DNA of 64,000 bases from NCBI RefSeq assembly GCF_014873705.1, contig NZ_JADBDS010000003.1, positions 1,320,050 through 1,384,049 of the forward strand. The letters are read 5' to 3'. Of this stretch, positions 7,384 through 16,852 are shown in pieces (position 1 is the first letter of the stretch; each line of letters starts with the position of its first letter). Origin of the DNA: Mycobacterium sp. OAS707 (lineage in GTDB: Bacteria > Actinomycetota > Actinomycetes > Mycobacteriales > Mycobacteriaceae). Made by a program: the position numbers and the translations under genes. The notes beneath the pieces were generated by a model that searched no databases, was not told the origin of the DNA, and saw only the letters and a list, made by a program, of their open reading frames with translations.

Positions 7384-9210
7384 ATGACAGCAGCGACCAT
7401 TCCAGGTCTGGACACCGCACCGACTAAACACAAGGAGTTGCTCGCCTGGGTCTCCGAGGTCGCGGAGCTGACGCAGCCGGACCGGGTCGTGTTCGCTGAC
7501 GGCTCCGACGAGGAGAACGCGCGGCTGTGCGAGCAACTCGAAGCGGCAGGCACCTTCAAGCGCCTCGACGACGAGAAGAAGCCGAATTCGTATCTGGCTT
7601 TGTCCGATCCTTCTGACGTGGCCCGGGTGGAGTCCCGTACCTATATCTGTACCGAGCGCGAAATCGACGCGGGTCCCACCAACAACTGGATGGATCCGGC
7701 CGAGATGCGCGGCATCATGACCGACCTTTACCGCGGCTGCATGCGCGGTCGCACCATGTATGTGGTGCCGTTCTGCATGGGCCCGCTCGGTGCGGAGGAT
7801 CCCAAGCTCGGTGTCGAGATCACCGACTCCGAATATGTCGTCGTCTCGATGCGGACGATGACCCGGATGGGTCAGGCCGCGCTGGACAAGATGGGCACCG
7901 ACGGCTTCTTCGTCAAGGCGCTGCACTCGATCGGTGCGCCCCTCGAGCCCGGCCAGAAGGATGTGCCGTGGCCGTGCAACGACACCAAGTACATCAGCCA
8001 CTTCCCGGAGACCCGCGAGATCTGGAGCTACGGGTCGGGCTACGGCGGCAACGCGCTGCTTGGCAAGAAGTGCTACTCGCTGCGCATCGCGTCGGCGATG
8101 GCGCACGACGAGGGCTGGCTCGCCGAGCACATGCTGATCCTCAAGCTGATCTCCCCCGAGAACAAGTCGTACTTCATCGCCGCGGCGTTCCCGTCGGCGT
8201 GCGGTAAGACCAACCTCGCGATGCTGCAGCCGACCATCCCGGGCTGGCGCGCAGAGACCGTCGGCGACGACATCGCGTGGATGCGGTTCGGCAAGGACGG
8301 CCGGCTGTATGCGGTCAACCCCGAGTTCGGTTTCTTCGGCGTCGCGCCCGGCACGAACTGGTCGTCGAATCCGAACGCGATGAAGACCATCGATGCCGGC
8401 AACACCGTCTTCACCAACGTCGCGCTGACCGATGACAACGACGTGTGGTGGGAAGGCCTCGAAGGCGACCCGCAGCACCTGATCGACTGGAAGGGCCGCG
8501 ACTGGACGCCGGACTCGGACGAGAAGGCCGCGCACCCGAATTCGCGGTACTGCACCCCGATGTCGCAGTGCCCGACCTTGGCTGCCGAGTGGGACGACCC
8601 GCAGGGCGTGCCGATCTCCGCGATCCTGTTCGGTGGGCGTCGTAAGACCACCGTGCCGCTGGTGACGCAGGCCCGCGACTGGCAGCACGGCGTGTTCATC
8701 GGCGCGACGCTCGGCTCTGAGCAGACTGCCGCCGCCGAAGGCAAGGTGGGCACCGTCCGCCGCGACCCGATGGCGATGCTGCCGTTCCTCGGCTACAACG
8801 TCGGTGACTACTTCGCGCACTGGATCGACATCGGCAAGCAGTCCGATGAGTCGAAGATGCCGAAGATCTTCTTCGTCAACTGGTTCCGCCGCGGCGACGA
8901 CGGCCGCTTCCTGTGGCCGGGCTTCGGCGAGAACAGCCGGGTGATGAAGTGGATCATCGATCGGATCGAGCACAAGGCCGGTGGCACGACCACGCCGATC
9001 GGTACCGTGCCGACCGCCGAGGACCTGGATCTCGAGGGTCTCGACGTCGATCCCGCCGACGTGAACGAGGCACTGGCCGTCAACGCCGATGAGTGGCGCC
9101 AGGAGCTGCCGCTGATCGAGGAGTGGTTCGAGTTCGTCGGCGAGAAACTGCCGACCGGCATCAAGGACGAGTTCGACGCGCTGAAGCATCGGTTGGCCGA
9201 AGCCGACTGA
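7384..9210 (+). CDS. pckA: Phosphoenolpyruvate carboxykinase (GTP)
   Basis: Cytosolic gluconeogenic enzyme: oxaloacetate + GTP gives PEP + CO2 + GDP, needed for growth on fatty acids and cholesterol. 608 residues, close to the usual size of the GTP class. The PEPCK-specific P-loop FPSACGKTNLAM lies at 269-280, with the reactive Cys273 typical of GTP enzymes, and the second metal/nucleotide motif GDDIAWM at 294-300. The ATG at 7384 has the ribosome site CAGGAGAG; a longer frame upstream lacks such support. Followed by a strong terminator. Its place beside lipid-degradation genes fits a carbon economy based on fatty acids. Confidence 0.97.
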   Translation: MTAATIPGLDTAPTKHKELLAWVSEVAELTQPDRVVFADGSDEENARLCEQLEAAGTFKRLDDEKKPNSYLALSDPSDVARVESRTYICTEREIDAGPTNNWMDPAEMRGIMTDLYRGCMRGRTMYVVPFCMGPLGAEDPKLGVEITDSEYVVVSMRTMTRMGQAALDKMGTDGFFVKALHSIGAPLEPGQKDVPWPCNDTKYISHFPETREIWSYGSGYGGNALLGKKCYSLRIASAMAHDEGWLAEHMLILKLISPENKSYFIAAAFPSACGKTNLAMLQPTIPGWRAETVGDDIAWMRFGKDGRLYAVNPEFGFFGVAPGTNWSSNPNAMKTIDAGNTVFTNVALTDDNDVWWEGLEGDPQHLIDWKGRDWTPDSDEKAAHPNSRYCTPMSQCPTLAAEWDDPQGVPISAILFGGRRKTTVPLVTQARDWQHGVFIGATLGSEQTAAAEGKVGTVRRDPMAMLPFLGYNVGDYFAHWIDIGKQSDESKMPKIFFVNWFRRGDDGRFLWPGFGENSRVMKWIIDRIEHKAGGTTTPIGTVPTAEDLDLEGLDVDPADVNEALAVNADEWRQELPLIEEWFEFVGEKLPTGIKDEFDALKHRLAEAD

Positions 9211-9220
9211 TCACGTCGTC

Positions 9221-9255
9221 AAAAGTCCCCGGGTCCTTTGGATTCGGGGACTTTT
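9221..9255. terminator. Bidirectional intrinsic terminator after pckA
   Basis: AAAAGTCCCCG (9221-9231) is perfectly inverted as CGGGGACTTTT (9245-9255), with a 13-base loop. Each arm ends in four A/T, so the structure works in both directions; it separates pckA from the minus-strand small gene ending at 9263. Confidence 0.85.
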
Positions 9256-9262
9256 GCATTTG

Positions 9263-9490
9263 TCAGCCTCCCGGACTGGCCCGCTTTTGCGTATACGTCG
9301 GGGCTGTCAAGTCTCGTATCGGTGGGTCCTTGGGAACTGGCGGCCTACACCCCTGCCAGGAGGGCATAAGCCCACACACGTCGACCGGATGTTCGGGTGC
9401 CGGCGATGTCAATATGGTCAGTGCCGCAGTTACCGTGACAGCAGACCCGCCCACGACCGCGAAGAATCTGCGCACTCGATGGCCGTTCAT
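9263..9490 (-). CDS. Small exported protein with a CX8C pair, copy A
   Basis: 75 residues from ATG at 9490, which has a strong ribosome site (AGGGAGG, 5-base spacing). A basic N-terminus (MNGHRVRR) is followed by a hydrophobic stretch (FFAVVGGSAVTVTAALTILTS), then a Pro-rich exposed part with CGLMPSWQGC. It looks like a Sec signal or anchor with a short extracytoplasmic tail. It is clearly paralogous to the next small gene (FFAxxGGxA, then DVC/NVC, Px2, Cx8C). No known domain is recognised; function unknown. Confidence 0.7.
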   Translation of the reverse strand: MNGHRVRRFFAVVGGSAVTVTAALTILTSPAPEHPVDVCGLMPSWQGCRPPVPKDPPIRDLTAPTYTQKRASPGG

Positions 9491-9634
9491 CACAACCTCC
9501 CTGCGGATGGCCCCAGCCCTCTGGCAACGTACCGCCGTCACGGCGCGGGACATGTTCTCCACAGTCAACTGGTGGCAGATCCACAGGAAATCGCGCTCGC
9601 ACGATGCCACCTAGTTCCGCGGACAGGGCTGGCC

Positions 9635-9871
9635 CTAGTAGCCGGAGTTCGGTGAAACCTGCGTGATCGTCGGCGGATTGGTCTTGTGCACGAACATGCT
9701 CCGCCGCACATCCGGCGGCTGACAGGAATCCATGCTGGGAAGCAGCGCGCACACATTGATCGGGCTCTGCGGTGCCGGCGCCGTCACAACGACCACGGCC
9801 GCCGCCACGGCGATAGCGGTGCCGCCAAGCATCGCGAAGAATCCACGCACGTCCGCAATGTACCGGCGCAC
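9635..9871 (-). CDS. Small exported protein with a CX8C pair, copy B
   Basis: About 78 residues if the GTG at 9871 is used (MRRYIADVRGFF...); a GTG at 9850 would also keep the hydrophobic segment. The core FFAMLGGTAIAVAAAVVVVTAPAP and the following NVCALLPSMDSCQPP align directly with copy A, including both Cys eight residues apart. The C-terminal tails differ. It lies immediately downstream of the tandem cyclase genes on the same strand (40-base gap), so it could be on their transcript. Function unknown. Confidence 0.65.
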   Translation of the reverse strand: MRRYIADVRGFFAMLGGTAIAVAAAVVVVTAPAPQSPINVCALLPSMDSCQPPDVRRSMFVHKTNPPTITQVSPNSGY

Positions 9872-9911
9872 GGAACGCGAATTCGGTTGGCACAGAGGCT
9901 TGGTGGCTGTT

Positions 9912-12560
9912 TCACAGCGCGCTATACGGTTGCTGGAGGTCGGCGCGCACCATCTCGATCTGCTCGAATGCGTAGGTCGCCATCGCGGCATTCGTCATGG
10001 ACGTGCCGACACGGCCGAGAGATTCGTAGGTGCGGTCACCAAGGACCTCACGCAGATGGGTGATCGCAGTGTCGACTTCGGGGAAACTCGCACGCGCAAG
10101 TGCGTCCCCCGCGAAGCCGCTGATGATGGCCGCCGGTTCATGGTGCCCGAGCCGGTCCAGTAATGCGGCGAGCAACCCCAACGTGACGTGCATGAGTTCG
10201 ATCGTGCCGGAAGCGTGGTAATAGCGGATTGTCTGACCTATGTAGTCGAAGGCCTCGGTGAGCTCGCCGCGATTGGCAGCGAGGCCTGCGAGAAGTCCCG
10301 CAGTGATCGACGACTGCTGTCGGTTGCCGGATTCCTCAGCGAGCGTCCAGGCTTGGCGCAGTGCTTCATAGGCGGCTGCAGAATCGACGTGCCGACGGGC
10401 CCAGCCGTAGGCGAGGAGCAAGGCGCCGGCGAGACTGGGATTGTCGGCGCTTTGCGCGACGGCGAGGAAGTCGTTCGACGCTTCGATCGCTTCGTCGGTG
10501 ACTCCGATGACTGCCAACGCAACCACCAGTACTGCGTGGGCATGGGTAGGAATGCCCGGATTCCGCGTGATCGTGGCTCGGCACCACTCGACTGCGTGGT
10601 CGGGCCGACCCGCCGTGTTGTATCCAGCCGCGACCGCGCTCTCGAGCTCTTCGCTTGCGGCGTCGAATTGTCCGCTTTCGATTGCCGCCCGAGCATGTTC
10701 GGCATAGGCGAGGAAGTCGTGGACTCGTCCCACTGCAGCGCAGTAGCTGGCTGCGAGATATAACTGCGCCAGCCGCGGATGGTTGACGGCTTTCGCCCGC
10801 GGAATGAGCTCTTCGGCCCAAGTGACGGGCTCCCACTGTTCGACGAGATACCCAAGGAATGCTGCGTCGACTGCGATGGCTGCGGCCGTGTCGAGTTCGT
10901 CATGATCGGCAGCCCAGCGAAACGCTATGCGAAGATTCGCCAACTCGACCGTGAACCATTCGTAGGCCTCGCGTTGCCGCGGACCATGTCTCCATGCCTC
11001 GAGTACATCGGCCATACGCCTCGCGAAGTGGCGCGCATGTGCGGAGCGAGCATGATCAGCCTCGCCGTTGACTACGAGCTGCTCTTCGGCGAACTGGCGG
11101 ATCGTTTCCAACATCGAGAATCGAGTCAGGGCCGATGACCGGTCGGTGGCCAACAGTGATTTTCGTACCAGCGCATCGAGTATGTCCAGGGTCGCCAGCT
11201 CGTCATCCGAACTCGCTACGGCGCACGCTGCAGAAAGGATGAATCCACCCGCGAACACCGAACACCTTGCCAGTAACGCCTTTTCGACGTCCTCGAGCAG
11301 ATCGTAGGACCACTGAACCGCGTGGCGTAGCGTTTGGTGTCTTTCCAGACCGCGCCGTGATCCAACCAGCAGACGGAATCGGTCGTCGAGACGATCGCGG
11401 ACCTCCTGGACGGACATTGACGTCAGCCGCGATGCGGCCAATTCGATCGCCAAGGGGATGCCATCGAGGCGTTGGCAGATCTCGACTATCGCGCCGTGCG
11501 GCGTCAGTGGAACGCCCCGGGCGACGGCTTGTGCGCGGTCGACGAACAAAGCGACTGCGGACGAGTCGAGGCCGGTACTTATGTCGAGTGACGGTACGGG
11601 CCATAGTTGTTCATCTTCAACGCGGACTCCTTCGCGACTGGTGGCAACAACTTTCGTCGTTTCCGACCGCGCCAAGATTGCTTCGATGACGTCGGCGGCC
11701 GCGTCGAGGACGTGTTCGCAGTTGTCGATTATCAGCAATTGAGACCTGCCGTCCAGCGCTGCTGCGACGCTGTCAGTGAGGCTCATGCCTGGCTGTTGGG
11801 CTATTCCAAGCGCCGCCGCAACAGCGTCCGGCACCGCAGTTGGATCGCCGACCGCAGCTAGCTCGATAACCCATACGCCCTCGGAGAAGTTGTCGGCCAG
11901 CCGAGTTCCTAGTTCAAGCGCAAGTCGCGTCTTGCCTACCCCACCGACTCCGGTGAGCGTGATCAACTGGTGTTGCTCAAACAGCGCCTCCAATTCGACA
12001 AGTTCAGCTTCTCGCCCGATGAAGGTGGTGTTTCGCGGACGGAGGTTTCCACGTGCCGGATCTGCGGTCTTCAGTGGCGGAAACTCGGTGCGTAGGCCGT
12101 CGGCCTGTACTTGAAACAGGGTGACCGGATTGGCGATATCTCGTAATCGCTTTGATCCCAGGGGAATCAGATCAACACCGTTGAGTAGACCGACGGTTGC
12201 ACCGTCGATCAGAATCTGGCCTCCGTGGCCTGCCGCCATCACCCGGGCAGTGCGGTTGAGTACGGCGCCGAAATAGTCGTCACCGCGCAACTCCGCCTCG
12301 CCAGAGGCGATGCCCATCCGCACCGGCAATTCGACCGTGCGCTGCGCGTCGACCGCGGCGTCGACAGCCGAACGGGGAGAATGGAATACAGCGCACATAC
12401 CGTCGCCGGTGTAGTTGAACACCTTGCCATCGTTGGCCTCGACGGCATCGCGCAGGACTTTGTTATGCGTTTCCAGCGCGACCCGCATAGCATCCGCGTC
12501 GGCCTCCCAACGCCGCGTCGACCCTTCGATATCGGTGAACAAAAACGTGAGAACACTCAT
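9912..12560 (-). CDS. Class III nucleotide cyclase fused to STAND/NB-ARC ATPase and TPR-like region, copy 2
   Basis: 882 residues. The N-terminal cyclase domain (about 1-150) has both metal Asp (D10 in FTDIEGST, D53 in GDG) and the transition-state Asn/Arg (N102, R106). The purine-selecting pair is unusual: Asn49 replaces the usual Lys, with Asp95 kept. Next is an NB-ARC-like ATPase with Walker A GGVGKT (Lys210) and Walker B LLIIDNCEH, the AfsR-like signature RHQTLRHAVQWSYDLL, and a long helical-repeat region. No C-terminal LuxR helix-turn-helix is visible, unlike related mycobacterial proteins. Probably a soluble signal-regulated cyclase or a nucleotide sensor. It overlaps the stop of its upstream paralogue as ATGA. 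Confidence 0.88.
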   Translation of the reverse strand: MSVLTFLFTDIEGSTRRWEADADAMRVALETHNKVLRDAVEANDGKVFNYTGDGMCAVFHSPRSAVDAAVDAQRTVELPVRMGIASGEAELRGDDYFGAVLNRTARVMAAGHGGQILIDGATVGLLNGVDLIPLGSKRLRDIANPVTLFQVQADGLRTEFPPLKTADPARGNLRPRNTTFIGREAELVELEALFEQHQLITLTGVGGVGKTRLALELGTRLADNFSEGVWVIELAAVGDPTAVPDAVAAALGIAQQPGMSLTDSVAAALDGRSQLLIIDNCEHVLDAAADVIEAILARSETTKVVATSREGVRVEDEQLWPVPSLDISTGLDSSAVALFVDRAQAVARGVPLTPHGAIVEICQRLDGIPLAIELAASRLTSMSVQEVRDRLDDRFRLLVGSRRGLERHQTLRHAVQWSYDLLEDVEKALLARCSVFAGGFILSAACAVASSDDELATLDILDALVRKSLLATDRSSALTRFSMLETIRQFAEEQLVVNGEADHARSAHARHFARRMADVLEAWRHGPRQREAYEWFTVELANLRIAFRWAADHDELDTAAAIAVDAAFLGYLVEQWEPVTWAEELIPRAKAVNHPRLAQLYLAASYCAAVGRVHDFLAYAEHARAAIESGQFDAASEELESAVAAGYNTAGRPDHAVEWCRATITRNPGIPTHAHAVLVVALAVIGVTDEAIEASNDFLAVAQSADNPSLAGALLLAYGWARRHVDSAAAYEALRQAWTLAEESGNRQQSSITAGLLAGLAANRGELTEAFDYIGQTIRYYHASGTIELMHVTLGLLAALLDRLGHHEPAAIISGFAGDALARASFPEVDTAITHLREVLGDRTYESLGRVGTSMTNAAMATYAFEQIEMVRADLQQPYSAL

Positions 12561-15235
12561 GACTCAACTGCGTTCGTGAGAAGGGCACGCAAGTCGTCGA
12601 TCTGCTCGAGTGCGAACTTCGCCATGGCGGCGTTTGACATGGCCATGCCGGTCCTGGCAAGTGACTCGTAACGCTCGTCGCCGAGCACCTCGCGCAGATG
12701 CTTGAGGGAAGCGTTGATTTCGGGGTACGTGCCTCGCGCGACTGGGACTTCAGCGAATGTGCTAATCGTGGCGGCTGCCTCATACCGTTCGAACCGGTCC
12801 AACAATGCGACGAGAACGCCCATCGCCCCCGATACGAAGATCAATGTCCCGGAATCGTAGTAGCTGCGAATTGCCAACTCCACGTAATCGAAGGCTTCCA
12901 GCGGGCTGGCGTGGGTCGCCGCCACGCTCGAAAGGCTGAGTGCCAGAACTGACTCCATCTGCCGGTTGCCGCTGTCTTGGGCGACCGCGAGACCGCGACG
13001 AAACGCCGCGTACGCGGTAGCGGGCGCGGCCGCGCGATGAGTGTGGCCGTATGCCAGCAGGGCGCCGCTTATGGACATCGGATTCACGGTCTGGTCGGAG
13101 ACGGCGAACAGTTCCTCCGAAAGCGCCTTTGCCTCCTTATGTGCGCCGGCCAAGGAAAGAGCGAACACGAGAGTCGGCCCAACGAGTTCCGGACCCCGCG
13201 CAGAGCGTTCGATCACCGCGCGACCCCACTCGACACCCCGGCGGACGTCCTGCATGTACATATAGCCGCCGCCGAGTAAGACCTCCAAAAACGGTGGTAC
13301 ATCGTCGAAGCGTCCACTTGCAATCGCACTTGCACCCGCGTCGGCGTACCTGATGAAGTCGGCGCGGCGACCGGTCACATGGCACAGGGCCGCCGCGATA
13401 TACAGCTCAGCCAACCGCGAGTGTTCGACTGCCTTGGCCGGTTCTATGAGTTCCTCTGCCCACGTGATGGGCTCATATTGCTCGACCCAATAGCAAAGGA
13501 ACACTGCAGGGCACGCGATGGCCGCCGCGGTATCGAGGTCGTCATGGTCGGCTGCCCACCGAAATGCAGTCCTGAGATTGGCCAATTCGGTGGCGAACCA
13601 TGAGTAGGCGTCACGCTGGCGCGCACTGTCCCACAACGCCATAACTGGGGATTCCTGCGCAGCGAAGTAGTGGGCGTGAGCGTCCCTTGTGGCATCGGCG
13701 GTGCCTGATTGCACAAGCTGTTCCTCGGCAAACTGCCGAATCGTCTCGAGCATCGTGAAGCGGGTGCGCCCGGACGACCGGTCAGTGACGAGAAGCGATT
13801 TGCGCGTGAGGGCGTCGAGCAAGTCGAGAGCCGCGAATTCGTCGGAAGATCCCGCAACCGCAAGTGCCGCCTCGAGATCAAATCCGCCCGCGAACACCGA
13901 ACAGCGTGTCAACAGCTGCTTTTCCGGCTCGTCGAGCAGGTCGTACGACCACTGCACCGCGTGCCGCAGGGTCTGGTGGCGCTCGAGTCCCCGCCGAGAT
14001 CCCACCAATAGGCGAAACCGGTCATCGAGGCGATCGCGTACCTCGGTGGCGGTCATCGACTGCATGCGCGATGCGGCCAACTCGATCCCCAACGGAATCC
14101 CGTCCAATCGGCGGCAGATCTCGACGACTGCTCCTGCCTCGTCGAGTGAGGCGAAAGAGACGACGGGTGACACCGCCTGCGCGCGTTCGATGAAGAGCAA
14201 TGCTGCTGCGGAGTCGACATCGCTGTGCACCAGCGACGGAACCGGCCACAGTTGTTCGTCGGCCAGGCGCAGGCCTTCTCTACTGGTGGCCAGGACCTTC
14301 ACCGTCGAGGATCGCGAGATGATCGCTTCGATCATGTCGGCAGCCGCGTCAAGCACGTGCTCGCAGTTGTCGAAGACGAGCAGTCTCAACCGGCCCTCCA
14401 GGGCCGCCGCCACGCTGTCGGCGAGGTTAAGTCCTGGTTGTTGAACGATGCCCAGCACCGCCGCGACCGCCTCGGGCACGGCTGCGGGATCATTGACGGC
14501 GGCCAATTCGACAATCCACACGCCGTCGGGAAAGTCGTCGACCGACCTCGCAGCCACTTCCAACGCCAACCGAGTCTTGCCGACTCCGCCGACGCCGGTC
14601 ATCGTCACCAATCGGTGGGCCTTCAATGCAGCCTGAAGCTCAGCGAGTTCGGCCTCACGCCCGATGAAACTCGTCGTTGGCGTCCGAAGATTTCCGGGAG
14701 TCGCGTCGAGCGTCTTCAATGGCGGGAAGTCGGCGCGCAGGCCGTCGGCCTGAACCTGGAACACCTCGACAGGTTTGGCGATGTCGCGTAACCTCCTGGG
14801 CCCCAACGACATCAGGTCGACGCCGCCGAGCAGACCCGCCGTCGCGCCGTCGAGCAGGATCTGGCCGCCATGACCGGCGGCCATCACCCGGGCGGTGCGG
14901 TTGAGCACTGTGCCGAAGTACTCACCGCTTCGCAGTTCTGCCTCACCCGTGCCGATGCCCATCCGCACGGGCAGTTCGAGGGCACGCTGTGCGGTGACCG
15001 CGGCATCGACCGCCGACCGCGGCGACCAGAACACCGCACACATGCCATCGCCGGTGTAGTTGAAGACCCGGCCTCCGTGGGCATCGACGGCCTCGCGCAG
15101 CACCTGGTTGTGCGCTTCCAGCGCCACCCGCATCGCGTCGGCGTCGGCCTCCCACCGTCGCGTGGAGCCCTCGATGTCGGTGAACAGGAAGGTCATGACG
15201 CCGGAGCCCGGGCGCGGCGCGCCGTCATCGATCAT
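12557..15235 (-). CDS. Class III nucleotide cyclase fused to STAND/NB-ARC ATPase and TPR-like region, copy 1
   Basis: 892 residues from the ATG at 15235; a frame open further upstream adds about 25 residues of no known type. Same architecture as the downstream copy and obviously its paralogue over the full length. The cyclase keeps the metal Asp (D20, D63) and Asn112/Arg116, but the purine-selecting positions are Asn59 and Glu105, so both differ from the canonical Lys/Asp. Walker A (GGVGKT) and Walker B (LLVFDNCEH) are intact. First gene of the cyclase pair; divergent from the fadD4-like gene with about 105 bases between. Substrate (ATP, GTP or none) cannot be told from sequence. Confidence 0.88.
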   Translation of the reverse strand: MIDDGAPRPGSGVMTFLFTDIEGSTRRWEADADAMRVALEAHNQVLREAVDAHGGRVFNYTGDGMCAVFWSPRSAVDAAVTAQRALELPVRMGIGTGEAELRSGEYFGTVLNRTARVMAAGHGGQILLDGATAGLLGGVDLMSLGPRRLRDIAKPVEVFQVQADGLRADFPPLKTLDATPGNLRTPTTSFIGREAELAELQAALKAHRLVTMTGVGGVGKTRLALEVAARSVDDFPDGVWIVELAAVNDPAAVPEAVAAVLGIVQQPGLNLADSVAAALEGRLRLLVFDNCEHVLDAAADMIEAIISRSSTVKVLATSREGLRLADEQLWPVPSLVHSDVDSAAALLFIERAQAVSPVVSFASLDEAGAVVEICRRLDGIPLGIELAASRMQSMTATEVRDRLDDRFRLLVGSRRGLERHQTLRHAVQWSYDLLDEPEKQLLTRCSVFAGGFDLEAALAVAGSSDEFAALDLLDALTRKSLLVTDRSSGRTRFTMLETIRQFAEEQLVQSGTADATRDAHAHYFAAQESPVMALWDSARQRDAYSWFATELANLRTAFRWAADHDDLDTAAAIACPAVFLCYWVEQYEPITWAEELIEPAKAVEHSRLAELYIAAALCHVTGRRADFIRYADAGASAIASGRFDDVPPFLEVLLGGGYMYMQDVRRGVEWGRAVIERSARGPELVGPTLVFALSLAGAHKEAKALSEELFAVSDQTVNPMSISGALLAYGHTHRAAAPATAYAAFRRGLAVAQDSGNRQMESVLALSLSSVAATHASPLEAFDYVELAIRSYYDSGTLIFVSGAMGVLVALLDRFERYEAAATISTFAEVPVARGTYPEINASLKHLREVLGDERYESLARTGMAMSNAAMAKFALEQIDDLRALLTNAVES

Positions 15236-15302
15236 GACGCACCCCCATTCCCCAGGCGTAATCGTAAGTTCGTCCTGGGCAAATCGGACCGAGACCCAGG
15301 CT

Positions 15303-15318
15303 CTTGACACCTGTCAAG
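15303..15318. promoter_or_regulatory. Palindrome CTTGACA-CC-TGTCAAG upstream of the acyl-CoA ligase
   Basis: Perfect 7+7 inverted repeat with a 2-base spacer, ending 22 bases before the ligase start. Its left arm contains TTGACA, a consensus -35 hexamer. A related palindrome lies at the same distance upstream of the fused acyl-CoA dehydrogenase at 29020. It looks like a dimeric regulator site (TetR or GntR type). Confidence 0.6.
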
Positions 15319-15340
15319 TTGATCGTCGTAAAGTCAGTCC

Positions 15341-16852
15341 ATGCAGATTCGCGAACACGCCGCGGCCACCCCCGACAAGCCGGCCATCATCATCCACCCG
15401 TCGGGGACGGTCCTGACGTTCGCCGAACTGGAGGCCCGCGCCAATCGCCTCGCCCACTTCTTTCGCAACCACGGCCTGCGCGAGGGTGACGCCGTCGCCA
15501 TCATCATGGAGAACAACGAGCACTTCCACGCCGTCGCGTGGGCTGCTCGCCGTTGCGGTCTGTACTACGTCCCGATCAACACTCACCTAACCGCCGCCGA
15601 GGCCGCCTACATCATCGACAACAGCGGCGCCAAGGCCGTCGTCGGATCGGCTGCATTGCGCAAGACGTGCGAGAACCTCCAAGAGCACACCGTGCCCCAG
15701 CTACGCATCATCGCCGACGATGACCTCGACGGCTGGCACCGTTATCCCGAATGTGTTGCGGATCAACCGGATACGCCCATCGACGACGAAATCGAGGGCG
15801 ACCTTCTCCAGTACTCGTCGGGCACCACCGGCCGCCCGAAGGGCATCAAGCGCGCATTACCGCACCTGCCGCCTGCCGAGGTCCCCGGCTTGATGTCGGT
15901 GTTGGTCAGCTTCTGGCTGGAACCCGAGGCCATCTACCTCAGCCCCGCCCCGCTCTACCACACTGCACCGTCGGTCTGGTCCATGCAGATTCAGAGCGCA
16001 GGCATCACGACGGTGGTGCTGGAGAAGTTCGACGCCGAGGGCTGCCTCGACGCGATTCAGCGTCACCGGGTCACGCACGGTCAGTTCGTCCCGGTGATGT
16101 TCACCCGAATGCTGAAACTGCCTGAGGCCGTTCGTGATAAGTACGATTTGTCCAGCCTGAAGCGGGTGATGCACGCCGCCGCACCCTGTCCCGTCGAGAT
16201 CAAGAAGCAGATGATCGATTGGTGGGGCCCGATCGTCGACGAGTACTACGCATCCTCCGAGGCCATCGGCTCGACGCTGATCACCGCCGATGACTGGTTG
16301 GCGCACCCGGGTTCGGTCGGCAAGCCGATGGTGGGCGAGTTGCACATTCTCGACGAGGACGGCAACGAACTGCCGCCGGGCCAGGCGGGTGAGATCTACT
16401 TCGCGGGCGGCTTCGACTTCGAATACCTCAACGATCCGGAGAAGACCGCCAAGTCACGCGACAAGCACGGCTGGAAAACCGTGGGCGACATCGGTTATCT
16501 CGACGAAGAGGGTTACCTCTATCTGACCGATCGGCGCCACCACATGATCATTTCCGGCGGCGTGAACATCTACCCCCAAGAGGCCGAGAACATGTTGGTG
16601 ACGCATCCCAAGGTGATGGACGCCGCGGTGTTCGGCATTCCGGACGACGAAATGGGCCAGGCCGTCAAGGGTGTCGTGCAGACGGTCGACCCGGCCGATG
16701 CCACCGACGAATTCGGCGACGAGCTGCTGGGCTGGCTGCGGGATCGGTTGGCGCACTACAAGTGTCCGCGGTCGATTTCCTTCGAGGCGCAGCTGCCACG
16801 CACCGATACCGGCAAGCTCTACAAGCAGGGACTGATAGACAAGTATTCGTGA
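15341..16852 (+). CDS. Acyl-CoA synthetase, FadD4-like
   Basis: 503-residue member of the ANL adenylating family: fatty acid + ATP + CoA gives acyl-CoA. Visible are the phosphate loop YSSGTTGRPKGIKR, the acyl-adenylate motif around YYASSEAIGS, the hinge motif (GDIGYLDEEGYLYLTDR) and the catalytic Lys in PRTDTGKLYK near the C-terminus. Gene order (then acyl-CoA dehydrogenase, Rv0216-type hydratase, LipW) matches fadD4 (Rv0214), so orthology is likely though the substrate is unknown. It overlaps the following crotonase gene as GTGA and is probably controlled through the palindrome at 15303-15318. Confidence 0.85.
   Translation: MQIREHAAATPDKPAIIIHPSGTVLTFAELEARANRLAHFFRNHGLREGDAVAIIMENNEHFHAVAWAARRCGLYYVPINTHLTAAEAAYIIDNSGAKAVVGSAALRKTCENLQEHTVPQLRIIADDDLDGWHRYPECVADQPDTPIDDEIEGDLLQYSSGTTGRPKGIKRALPHLPPAEVPGLMSVLVSFWLEPEAIYLSPAPLYHTAPSVWSMQIQSAGITTVVLEKFDAEGCLDAIQRHRVTHGQFVPVMFTRMLKLPEAVRDKYDLSSLKRVMHAAAPCPVEIKKQMIDWWGPIVDEYYASSEAIGSTLITADDWLAHPGSVGKPMVGELHILDEDGNELPPGQAGEIYFAGGFDFEYLNDPEKTAKSRDKHGWKTVGDIGYLDEEGYLYLTDRRHHMIISGGVNIYPQEAENMLVTHPKVMDAAVFGIPDDEMGQAVKGVVQTVDPADATDEFGDELLGWLRDRLAHYKCPRSISFEAQLPRTDTGKLYKQGLIDKYS

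Noticed and set aside
7366..9189. A 607-codon minus-strand frame opposite pckA
   Set aside because: Composition is a shadow; pckA has all catalytic motifs on the plus strand.
9912..15235. Cyclase genes as a phage or toxin system
   Set aside because: No integrase, att site or toxin domain nearby; STAND ATPase and TPR-like proteins of this type are common chromosomal genes in mycobacteria.
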